Origin: Atrina japonica
Lineage: Eukaryota; Mollusca; Bivalvia; Pterioida; Pinnidae
Reading direction: 5' to 3'
Assembly (NCBI GenBank): GCA_030159075.1
Contig: BROG01000991.1
Span: 1-64,000, forward strand
Length of the DNA stretch: 64,000 nt
Of this stretch, positions 38,901 to 50,900 are shown piece by piece. A model generated the notes under the pieces. It did no database searches and was not told the DNA's origin. It was given only the letters and a program-made list of their open reading frames with translations. The position numbers and the translations under genes are program-made. The stretch's first letter is position 1; each line of letters starts with the position of its first letter.

Positions 38901-41900
38901 CGGATTGTCTAACGAAATGATTACCGGTATACCAGTTTACTTTCACAAATTTTCTGTTACAAATATCAAAGTGTCTCGTTGCACTGCCCTAACCTTTGTT
39001 TAATGAAACGGAGGTCTGGAAAGTCTGTAAAACCTCGCATGTTTGAGGCATAATGTTATATCCAAGACGCAATTAAATCAATTAAATCGTAAACAAGAAA
39101 CTGAGATGGGTGATGATGACAATTGCAATGATGGTATTTTCATATATGTCAAGGTTGTTCAGTAATTGCGCAGATGGTAGAAATACAATTTTTCCAGAGA
39201 TCCAAAGAATCATGAGGGTCACAAAAAAAAAAATTATTGTTTCTTTACTCAACACACTCAAGAAATAGACATTGTGATAAGAAATAAAAAATTATGACAT
39301 CTTCAAGGTTTTCTTTCATATATAAATTATCTAGTCTAGAATCAAAATGTTTTTTAGGTGACCATAGATAGTATACATGACATTGTGATAAGAAATAAAA
39401 AATTATGAAATCTTCAAGGTTTTCTTTCATATATAAATTATCTAAGTCTAGAATCAAAATGTTTTTTTAGGTAACCATAGATAGTATACATGACATTGTG
39501 ATAAGAAATAAAAAATTATGAAATCTTCAAGGTTTTCTTTCATATATAAATCATCTAGTCTAGAATCAAAATGTTTCTTAGGTAACCATAGATAGTATAC
39601 ATGACATTGTGATAAGAAATAAAAAATTATGAAATCTTCAAGGTTTTCTTTCATATATAAATCATCTAGTCTAGAATCAAAATGTTTCTTAGGTAACCAT
39701 AGATAGTATACATTACATTGTGATAAGAAATAAAAAATTATGAAATCTTCAAGGTTTTCTTTCATATATAAATCATCTAGTCTAGAATCAAAATGTTTCT
39801 TAGGTAACCATAGATAGTATACATTACATTGTGATAAGAAATAAAAAATTATGAAATCTTCAAGGTTTTCTTTCATATATAAATCATCTAGTCTAGAATC
39901 AAAATGTTTCTTAGGTAACCATACATAGTATATATGTGGGTAATTGTAACCATACATAGTATACATGTGGGTGCATTGTAAACGTAAAATTAGTATACAA
40001 TACATGTAGTTAATCAAAAAGTCCGTACATGTAATTCCAATTTTGTTCACTGTTCTGTATATTTTATTGTTGGGAAGTACAAATTACTTTTTTAGATGAA
40101 ACAGCTTGTTTTTCACCCTCCTGTGTCTTACATGAAGCAGTTTATTAAAATATTGTATGAATATGAATGACATGTTTTCAGTAAATGGGACATTTTATTA
40201 GAGAACAAAATCAAAAATAAAATTTGATGATAGACCACTTATAAAGATATCTCATTCAAATTCTCATTGTGTGTGTGTTTGTGTGTGTGTCACTGTCTGT
40301 GTGTCTGTGTATGTGTCATTGTGTATGTGTCTGTGTACATGTGTGTCTGTGTGTGTGTGAAAGTATGTGTATGTGTCCCATTGCAAAAATGGCTTGTATT
40401 TTTTCACCAAAAAATTCCCAATTTTGAATTGCAAAATAAAGAATAAAGAATTTTCAAAACATACATTTATTTCACAAATATAGATTTTCTGTTTTAGATG
40501 AAATATATTTGAATTGTATATTTTCACAATTTGGAACCTTGACCCTGAATAAAGGAGGTAGGAGAATCCCCCTGCAAGGTCATACTTAAACATGGTAGTC
40601 AGTGGCATTTGCACAATGTGATACTGAAACAAGATGTGATTCTTAAACACAAATGCCCTCATGCATAACCAACTTTTTTTTTTGGTTCTGTTCTGAATAG
40701 GTGGAATGAGTACTGATTTTTTAAGCTTGAATACAATTACAAGTTCATTCATTTTATGCTTGTAAATACGTTAACACATTCATCGCCTAAAGACACATTT
40801 GGACTGGAATTAGTCATTAATTTACAGAAGATTTCAATGTTTTTTCAGGGCTTGATGCATCAATTACCTCTGAAATTTGGTTGTTTGCCCTTGAAAAAAT
40901 TTTCCCAATTTGTCAAAAAAAAATTTTTTGGCTTAAAATTATCCTTAATAATTAAGATACAAATGTTTATGTAAAATTTTCCCAGTAGGTGATAGTCTCA
41001 GTAGTTTATATTAGGCTACGATGTATGACAATTCAATGTTTTTTTTATTATTTTTGCTTTGATATTATGAAAGTTCTTGTGAGATCCAAACATATGAGAT
41101 TTACATGTAACCGTGAAATAGGCCTTTTTCTGTCAATTTTGGGAAAATGCCATTGACAACACATTAATTGGGAATTTTCACATGAATTTATGTCATATTG
41201 AGACAAATAGTGTGCACACATGGAAATGTAAATGCATTTTCCCTAACATTATTATTATTTTTTTCATTACAGTCATGAGCTCAACATTAAATTAAGAATT
41301 TTTCATGAAACTGGGAAAAATAAATGCATTTTGCATTGGGAATGGGGCCAAATTTTGGCCCCGTGGAAACTATAGAAAAAGTCCTGTTTACTCAGTTTTC
41401 TTTTGGAATGTTTTGATTACATTTGTAGATTATCTTCAAATTCAAGTTTTAGTACAATTAATTCATTATTCTTAATTTCATAACCCCCCCCTAAAAAAAA
41501 AATGGGTGGAGGTACAGGTAGTTTTGAAAAAGCCAACAAAATCACTGACCTCTAAAATAACTGACATAATTGTTCTTTTACTATGTATTTAATATAAAAT
41601 CACTTTTTTCAAAAGAATATAATGAAGCAATTAATCTCATTTCAGTAGAATTTTCACCATTAGACAGATAATATTTCCAAGTTTCATTGCTTGTTTGGAT
41701 ATAATTTTATTACTTGCAACTTCAACGATTTGAAAATTCAAGTAAAAATTTGATACACATATATTACAATTTTACTTGCATGTACATGTACATGTACCCA
41801 TATAGGGAGTTTTCATCACAAAAATTAAACTTTCTGTTTAAATCAATCTCTAAGTTTCTTATTCTGGAAATTAAAATCAAAATATATATTGAACATGTAC

Positions 41901-44900
41901 ATGTTAAAATACTTTATATAACCATAGAATTTCTATGGAAGTATGATAAGAAATGACTTCACAGTATTTTTTTTTTTTTTTTAAAAATGTGGTTTTATAT
42001 GAAATATATAATAAAAAATAATTATTTCTGTACACTTTTGGCAAGTGGCTGTAGTTTGAGAAGATGTCCTTGTATGAGCAATTTGCTACTAATCCCTTGG
42101 CCTTAATAGTAATTCGTTTCATCGTTTATAGTACGTGTCTTTGAAGTAGAGCAGACTGAGCGTCTCTGAAAGACATTGATTTAGAACGTGTACATGTATG
42201 TTTATGGCCAAAATACATTTTGATGCTACATGCACTTGAACATGAGTTGCCAAGTCAGTAAATAAGGTCCAAAAACAGATGTGGCAGGGGTTTGGGGACT
42301 GAGGCCCCATAAAATGGGGGTGCAAGAGGGGGGAGGGAGAAAAATGAACATTTAGATAAAAATAACACTGTTTCCATACATTTCCATGACATTATCTATA
42401 ATAATAAAAATAAAATCAAAATTGGCAAAAAATCAGATGAGGCAGTAGACCCTTTCAGAATAACTGTGGTCCTGTAACTTTGAATGACAAATTGATTCAG
42501 GTTCCCAGAAAATGATGTCAAGAAACGGTCAGTTATTATAACGGCGTCTATGTTTTTGAGGGTATCTGTATCATTTTGCCACTCAAAGTCACAGTACTGC
42601 AATTAACATGAAAGGGTCTGTTGCCTAATCTACCTCATAACAGGCCCTGGTTTCACGTAGACTTTTCGATTATTATTTAGTTATAATTTATGCATGATGT
42701 AAATAGATATTTCTGTGTGTATGTGTGCCTTTATTATCTTATCATATCTTGAACTAGATTCAGCCAATCACGTTGCTCTATGCCTTTCACATAGTGACCT
42801 ACTGTGAGCCAGAAGTAGGTCACCAAAATAATATGCATTGAAATAGTAATAAATAACACACTATACCTTCAATTAAATATCTGAAAAACATTTTTTACGC
42901 ATGATGGTGGTGGTGCTGTTTCTGTTGATCACAGTGGTGTTGTTGTTAGTATTAGTGTGGTGGTGCTGTTTCTGTTGGTCACAGTGGTGTTGTTGTTAGT
43001 ATTAGTGTTGACGGTGGTGGTGCTGTTTCTGTTGATCACAGTGGTGTTGTTGTTAGTATTAGTGTTGACGATGGTGGTGCTGTTTCTGTTGGTCACAGTG
43101 GTGGTGTTGTTAGTATTAGTGGTGATGGTGGTGGTGCTGTTTCTGTTGGTCACAGTGGTGTTGTTGTTAGTATTAGTGTTGATGATGGTGGTGCTGTTTC
43201 TGTTGGTCACAGTGGTGTTGTTGTTAGTATTAGTGTTGACGGTGGTGGTGCTGTTTCTGTTGATCACAGTGGTGTTGTTGTTAGTATTAGTGTTGACGAT
43301 GGTGGTGCTGTTTCTGTTGGTCACAGTGGTGGTGTTGTTAGTATTAGTGGTGATGGTGGTGGTGCTCTCTCTGTTGGTCACAGTGGTGTTGTTGTTAGTA
43401 TTAGTGTTGACGATGGTGGTGCTGTTTCTGTTGGTCACAGTGGTGGTATTGTTAGTATTAGTGGTGATGGTGGTGGTGCTGTCTCTGTTGGTCACAGTGG
43501 TGTTGTTGTTAGTATTAGTGTTGACGGTGGTGGTGCTGTTTCTGTTGGTCAAAATGGTGTTGTTAGTATTAGTGGTGATGGTGGTGGTGTATGTTTTTGT
43601 GTTAGTCAAGACTATCTAACTATATGTATGTATTGTTTACCCTTAGATCAAGTCTTCACATTTATAGATATGGCTTTCTTTCTTTTACAGGGTTTGGACC
43701 TCGGAATATCACTAAATACTTGACCAGTAATGTGGACGATGAACCGGAAATGTACCAGTGTGCCTGTTCTCCCGATTATAATTGTCTCTATGGTACAAAT
43801 TACTGCAACACTACAAGGGGAGTTGGGGTAAGCAAATCGATTCCAATGTACAGTAAAACCTGCTATAGCGGTCACCTCTATATAAGGATTGCCTGTTTAC
43901 AAAGGCCAATTTTTTTAAAGTCCTTTGACCGCATACTTCAACTAAATTGAACCTGTGTATAAGGGTCAACTGCACATAAAGGTCAACATTTTCTGGTCTC
44001 TTGGGTGGCCATTATATACAGGTTTCACTGTATATATTGTATATCTGTTATTATAAAATTTGAAGTACATTGTATATGCATGTATGTGTATGTTTGCTTT
44101 TGTCTCTCTCACACTCTTTCTCGTATTTTTTTCTCTCACTCACTGTCTTGTTTTCTTTCTCTCACTGTCTTTCTCTGGTTCTCTTTCTCTCACTCTCTTT
44201 CTCTTGTTTTCTTTCTCTCTCTCTTTCTCTTGTTTTCTTTCTCTCACTGTCTTTCTCTGGTTCTCTTTCTCTCACTCTGTCTGTTGTTTTCTTTCTCTGG
44301 TTCTCTTTCTCTTGTTTTCTTTCTCTCACTCTCTTTCTCTTGTTTTCTTCCTCTCACTCACTTTCTCTGGTTCTCTTTCTCTCACTGTTTCTCTTGTTTT
44401 CTTTCTCTCACTCTTTCTCTTGTTTTCTCTCTTTCACTCTCTTTCTCTTGTTTCCTTTCTCTCACTCTCTTTGTCTGGTACTCTTTCTCTCACCCTCTTT
44501 GTCTGGTTCTCTTTCTTTCACTCTCTTTGTCTTGTTTTATTTCTCTCACTCTCTTTCTCTTGTTTTCTTCCTCTCACTCACTTTCTCTGGTTCTCTTTCT
44601 CTCACTGTTTCTCTTGTTTTCTTTCTCTCACTCTTTCTCTTGTTTTCTTTCTTTCACTCTCTTTCTCTTGTTTCCTTTCTCTCACTCTCTTTGTCTGGTT
44701 CTCTTTCTCTCACCCTCTTTGTCTGGTTCTCTTTCTTTCACTCTCTTTGTCTTGTTTTATTTCTCTCACTCTCTTTCCCTGGTTCTTTTTCTCTCACTCT
44801 CTTTCTCTGGTTCTCTTTCTCTCACTCACTTTCTCTGGTTCTCTTTCTCTCACTATCTTTCTCTTGTTTTCTTTTTGTCACTTGAGCCATCATGACTCCA

Positions 44901-47900
44901 CAGTAGAATGCTAAATTTGCATCCGGAGGGTCACAGGTTTGAGCCTCGCCGGCGGAGGCTGCTGGTTTCCTGTCCTTTGGATGAGACAGTAAAAACTGTG
45001 GTCCTGTGTCACAGTAGGTGTCCACACATTAAAGAACCCGCAATGCTCAATGACTGTACGTACGTTTTGTGTAAATGCTGAGCATAGGCCAAAATTTGAA
45101 GCCCTTCACCCGCATTTGTTGACGTCTCCATATGAGTGAATGATTCTTGAGTGGGAGGTTAAACAATAGTATTACAACATTTCTCTCTGACACCCTCTCT
45201 TTCTTTTGTTTTCTTCTTCTCTCTCTTTCTCTCTCTTGTTTTCTTCCTCACTCTCTTTCTCTGGTTTTCTTTCTCTTACTCTCTTTCTCTGGTTTTCTTT
45301 CTCTCACACTCTTTCTTTGGTTTTCTTTCTCACACTTCTCTGGTTTTCTTTCTCTCACTCTCTATCTCTGGTTTTCTTTCTCTGTTTTTCTTTCTCTCAC
45401 ACTCTTTCTCTGTTTTTCTTTCTCTCACACTCTTTCTCTGTTTTTCTTTCTCTCACTCTTTCTCTGTTTTTCTTTCTCTCACACTCTTTCTCTAGTTTTT
45501 TTTTCTCTCACACTCTTTCTCTGGTTTTCTTTCTCACACTTTCTCTGTTTTTCTTTCTCTTACTGTTTCTCTGGTTTTCTTTCTCTCTCACTCTTTCTCT
45601 GTTTTTCTTTCTCTCATACTCTTTCTCTGGTTTTCTTTCTCTCTGTTTTTCTTTCTCTCACACTCTTTCTCTGGTTTTCTTTCTCTCACACTCTTTCTCT
45701 GGTTTTCTTTCTCTCACACTCTTTCTCTGTTTTTCTCTCTGGTTTTCTTTCTCTCACACTCTTTCTCTGGTTTTCTTTCTCTCACACTCTTTCTCTTACT
45801 CTTTCTCTTTCTATGTCTATCACACTTCCTATCCGTATCTTTCCCTGCCTCCTTTTTTTCCCTTTTATTTTGTTCAAGTCTCTCTCTTTCTCTGTCTGTG
45901 TGTGTGTGTAGGTGGGTGTGTGTGTGTTGTGTGTGTGGTTGTGTGTGAATGACTGTTTGTGGCTGTTGTTACCAGTTTGGAATTATCAGCCCCATGTCAA
46001 TTGTCAAACACATGTTTATAGATCTTGTCAATTTCTCTATATTTTGTTAATCAGTGTTTTGCTGTCAAGGACATCAAACGCAATGGTGAGATACTGATTC
46101 GTCGAGGATGTGGTGCGGATGAGGAGAAACAAAATATGAACTGTAATGGGAAGCGGAGGAAAATGTGGAGCAAACCGCAGGTTGCAATGGCTTGCTGCTC
46201 AAGCTCCTTCTGTAACAAGTTCTTGGATCCACAGTTCAAGGTGGTGTACGTTGATGAAGACCCAGGTAACTGATTCAGGCCATTATACAAAAATTCAAGG
46301 TTTTTTCTGCCCTCTGGACACCTACATGTATCAACATAATTCTGTTGATGTTGGGCTACAGATAAACTGTTACTTACAGTTTTTCAGGTCCACATGTCAT
46401 TGTCAACCAACTAGAAAACATTCTCGATCGTATGTAAAAAGAGGGACGGGCGCTTATAGGAACATGGGCGCTTAATGGGTCGAATGTGGTATTTACAATT
46501 TACGAAATGTATTGTATCAATTCAATTCATTAGCAGAACTTTTGCTTGTAATGTCCAACAAAGCACAGGTGCATTTATTTATGATTCATTGTACTTGTAT
46601 CAGCAGTTCCTATATTCCATTGGAATAATCAATATATATATATATATGTGTACACTATTAAATACAGTAAAACCTGCTATAGCGGCCACCTGTATATAAG
46701 GATTACCTGTTTATAAAGGCCAATTTTTTCAAGTCCCTTTACTGCATACTTCAACTAAATTGAACCTGTGTATAAGGGTCACCTGCACATAAAGGTCAAT
46801 ATTTTCTGGTCCCTTGGGTGGCCCCTATATACAGGTTTCACTGTATTTATATCTTCAGTGATATAAATATAGTGAACAAATAAAGCGTACAGTTTCATGG
46901 GAGATGTGTTCTTTGGGTCAGAGCGGGAGGTACAAAAATTGTCTTTTTTGTTTTTGTTTGTTTTTTTGTTTGTTTTTTTTTGCTTTGATTGCTTTGTGAT
47001 TATCTATTCAAAGTAAACAATAGATAGATAGATAAATAAATGTCTTCTGTGACCACATTTTGATAACCACTTGGTTAAAGAATCCTTTAAATAAAATCCC
47101 CTTTGAGAGACCAACTGTCTTGAGAAACCACTTTTCAGTGACTGATTTAGTGGTCTCTCACGACAGGTTTTACTGTACAAATGTACATTACATGATATCA
47201 TATGACTGGGATAATGCAATTACACTTTGTGTCTCCATTTCAGTAAACAAAGTGGAAACGCCCTTCAACTATCTGCTGGTAATCGCGATACTCATACCTA
47301 TTGTGGTTTTGATACTGGCTATTATAACAGTTTGCTGCATTTTTAACCGTCTTCGGAAACATCGACAGGAAAGTCATGAGAACTTGCGTGTGAGGGAAGA
47401 GCTGCTGCCGGAGGAATATGGGGGTATCAGAGCAACGCAGGTGGGCGATAGTACGCTACAGGTGAGAACAGGTGATGTTAACTGATCAACCCCTGAAAAA
47501 CAATGGACTCTTCTGTAAATCAATTACGGTACTTAGAACAGTACAAATGTATTTTTAGGGATGAATGAGTGAAAATACTAGATTACAGGTGAGAACAAGA
47601 GATGTTAAAATACCGCATTATAATAACTGCCACATCAGTATTTGCAGACCTGCCTACCTTTATGCTTTTGGTGGTGGTCTTACTGCTTTGACAGACTATA
47701 AACTTTTCAAGTTTTTTCAGTGTATTCAATGTCAAAGTTTTGTCAGTATTTGTAATATACTCATAGGATTGGCCGAACAATTGATCAATGCCGTAGAAAA
47801 TACTGTATAGTTGTCATTTTCACAGGGAGAAAATTTCCCGTTTTTCTGAAAGCAACTTATGCACGGGTTTTAAATTTCGTGCAAGACTGTTACAAAAACA

Positions 47901-50900
47901 GAAATGTTAATTAGATTTATCTATCTTGTTATTTGATTGGCTTGTGTTCACCATTGACAATCTTTCGGCCGATATTGACATCGTAACCTGAGCTTTTGCG
48001 CTCATAGGACTGTACATTATGTATACTTTGAATTAACTTGCTTTGTTTATACACTGTTTATTTCAATAGAACTTATGTTAAAACTGTTAATGGGTACATT
48101 TTATAGCATTTTGATGTAAAACTTGTTAAACATTTTGTTATTGATGTATATACAATGTCTGGTTATATACGAATAAGTTTTGATTGTTAATGAGGTATAT
48201 TATTTTGATTGGTTACGTGTTGTCTTTCTGGTACTTCATAAGTATAAGGTAATATATTCAAGGGAATTTAATTTCGCAGTATTTTCTTTAACTGTAGATA
48301 TAGCGAAATTATTATATCCCCCACACATAAAAAAGAGCTACACAGTAGTTACCTGAAATGGATCTGTTTAAACAGTTCTTTGTGTCTTATATGAATTAAT
48401 TTGCATTTGCATCTTAACTTACGGAATGAGTTATGTTTTTAAGTACAGTAAAACTTGTATATAAAGACCCCATTAGGGACACAACAAAACCAATCTTTAA
48501 AGTGAGGTAGTCTTTTATATATAGAGATTGATTTGTACACAAATGGTACTATTGGGGATAGCTAAAACAGTCTTTATGACCTGGTGGTCTCTATACACAG
48601 GTGGTCGCTAAAGCAGGTTTTACTGTAAACATTTTTGTAAGTCGCTTGAATACTGCCTTAAAACTTATGACCTTAATTCACAACGCTGAAATTTGATTGG
48701 CTAAGCAGTTTAGGTTTAGAATGTTTTCTTTTATTATTCTCCGTCTTTAGAATAATTTCTGGACCCCTCTTCATTTTAATTTCATCATGAATCACATATT
48801 AAACTGGATTCAGTGATTCATGAAATAATTCCTTTGTTTCAGGAGTTGATTGATGAATCATGCACTTCTGGCAGTGGATCTGGACTGCCGTTTCTGGTAC
48901 AATCTACAGTGGCACGCAGTGTGACATTGCTAGAGTGCGTGGGTAAGTGTGTGTCTTTATTCACATGAACGAGAGGTCAAATATGAAAATTAAAATTAAT
49001 GGAATTTCAACACCTGTTATGTTTTTGGCAGTCTAGTCCACAATATTTTAATTTGAAATCAGAATCTCTAAGTAAGTGAGTTATAATTTATATGTGTTTT
49101 ATTTGTGTTTCTGACCAGAATATTATCTTGGAGAATTCATACCCTCCACCTCATTCTCTTCCACCCCACCCCAACCCCATCCCCCAAAATACACATCAGG
49201 ACAATAGTGTACCACTAAATAGTAAACTAACAAGGGGAACCACTGTATATGCTGATGTGTTCATCCATTTGCAGTAAGTATATTCTCTTAAATGACTGGA
49301 GTTTTTTTTTTCTCTTATATTCTTTAAAATGCAGTAAAACTTGTCTGTAAAGGCCATTTAAAGGAGCAGGCAAACAGCCATTTAAGACAGGTGGCCTTTA
49401 TAAATGTTTTATTCATTATAAAAAAAAGTTATTAAAGTTTATATTTAATGGCCTTTATAGACAGGTACCTTTTATACAGAGGTTGCCATTAAAGCAAGTT
49501 TGACTGTAGAAATAAGGTATTCATGAATGGTTTAGGTCACAGGGAAATACTGTATCTCAAATACACTGTAATGTAGACCAGGGATCTTGCGGGTGCATCA
49601 CATCAGATTGTCACCCATCCAGATGCTTACCGTGCTCGTCATTGCTTAACTTCAGCAAATGAATATAAACTCAAACTGTCACAAAAACTAGCTAATGGAT
49701 TAGACAATTAATCTGCCTGTATCCATAAGCTGTTACAGCATCTTGTTGTTTTTACATAGTTAATTAATTTTCTTGTCTTTAAGGCAAAGGACGGTATGGA
49801 TCAGTATGGCGAGGCAGATACCATGATGAAAATGTTGCTGTCAAAATATTTTCGTCCCGGGATGAAGCCAGCTGGTCAAGAGAAACAGAAATATACAACA
49901 CCTGCTTACTACGGCACGACTCCATTTTGGGTTATTACGCATCTGACATGACCAGTCGGAATTCGTGTACACAACTCTGGCTGATCATGCATTACCATGA
50001 GAACGGATCATTGTACGATTACCTGCAGAGAACTGTTCTGGACCAGGAAGCAATGCTGACCCTGGCTCATTCTGCCGCAGCTGGGTTAGTTCATCTTCAT
50101 ACAGAGATCGTCGGAAATCAAGGGAAGCCAGCGATTGCTCACCGTGATATTAAATCGAAGAATATTCTTGTCAAAAATGATGGTACGTGCTGTATAGGTG
50201 ACTTAGGACTGGCTGTCACTCACTCACAAGAAACAAACAAGATTGATTTGGGAAGAAACAATAAAGTCGGCACAAAGCGATACATGGCTCCAGAGATTTT
50301 GGCTGAAACTTTAAATATTAATTACTTTGATTCATTTAAAGAAGTAGATGTTTATGCGTTTGGTCTAGTGTTATGGGAAATAGCAAGAAGATGCCAAACA
50401 GGAGGTATGTTATATAAACATTTTAATGTGTTAAACATATCTGTGACAGACCTTTGGAGTGCAGACATGCACCTTTTTTGCATTTTGTCCTTCTAAAGTT
50501 ATGTCCCTTGAATTAAAGTTAGCCATTGTTTTCCAAAGAGAGCTTAAAGTCACATTCTGGGGGAAATTATTGTAATAAAGTGAAACTTGTGTATAAAGAC
50601 CCTCTTACGGACACAACAATCTTTATAGGGAGGTAATCTCTATATAGAGGTTGATTTGTACACAAATGGTACTATTGGGAACAGCCAAAAAACAGTCTGT
50701 ATGACCAGGTGGTCTTTATACACTGGTGGTCCCTAAAGCAAGTTTTACTGCCTGTATTTATCAAGTTATGAATGGAAAACCTTTTGAGAGCTGAAATTTT
50801 CTTTGGTTAGCGTGATATGGCAAAGTTTCAAACAATGAGACTTTCCATGTGAAGAACTTTACAATGTTTCAGATTACAGATTGGCTGACAATCTGAAGGG

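Larger units (their letters stand above)
10928..43690 (+). other. Intron 1 (32.8 kb), repeat-rich
   Basis: Begins GTAAGT and ends TTTTACAG. No further exon of the receptor is needed or seen. It holds SINE copies (15331-15541, 17532-17817, 25826-25999, 27806-28037), a tRNA-Leu-like relic (22843-22947), a Ty3/gypsy relic (14270-14381), pogo-like MITEs (16574-16893, 20829-20912, 22080-22233, 23494-23779, 26355-26546, 36403-36581), other MITE families, and large minisatellites at 28995-30470, 36655-37250, 39264-39935 and 42903-43612. Poly-purine/pyrimidine runs include C at 12127-12142 and G near 26298-26313. Confidence 0.75.
43828..46054 (+). other. Intron 2
   Basis: GTAAGC to TTAATCAG. Contains a pogo-like MITE (43851-44030), about 1.5 kb of coding-strand polypyrimidine (44100-44880, 45178-45900) split by a SINE-A (44911-45172), and a (GT)n tract (45896-45950). 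Confidence 0.9.
46266..47243 (+). other. Intron 3
   Basis: GTAACT to CCATTTCAG. Holds a complete pogo-like MITE (46665-46843), a T-rich tract (46940-46985) and a MITE right-end fragment (47095-47175). Nothing else recognisable. Confidence 0.9.
47462..48842 (+). other. Intron 4
   Basis: GTGAGA to TTGTTTCAG. Holds a TTAACTCAT MITE (47479-47572), the duplicated donor (47584-47608), and a pogo-like MITE (48446-48625) followed by the shared GTAAACATTTTTGTAAGTC tail. The remainder, 47610-48440, shows nothing recognisable. Confidence 0.9.

Noticed and set aside
39245..40050. 198-codon minus-strand frame with 37-residue repeats
   Set aside because: Direct translation of the 111-bp satellite.
42929..43619. 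Open frames of 220 (+) and 226 (-) codons
   Set aside because: The 57-bp tandem repeat leaves frames open on both strands; low-complexity Val/Leu or Asn/Thr peptides, not genes.
44005..45952. Several frames of 248-296 codons rich in Ser/Leu/Phe, in all three + frames
   Set aside because: CT-rich tandem repeats have few stop codons in any frame; simultaneous openness in three frames argues against coding.
47441..47446. Alternative exon 4 donor GTGGGC
   Set aside because: It would remove the conserved GDSTLQ before the GS domain and break the 72-codon phase; the donor at 47462 fits family and phase.
47060..47485. 141-codon frame as a separate small membrane protein
   Set aside because: It is exon 4 of the receptor plus intron on both sides; only 47244-47461 is supported as coding in the main transcript.
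47565..47810. 81-codon frame just after the duplicated donor
   Set aside because: No similarity, low coding character, and it lies in intron 4.
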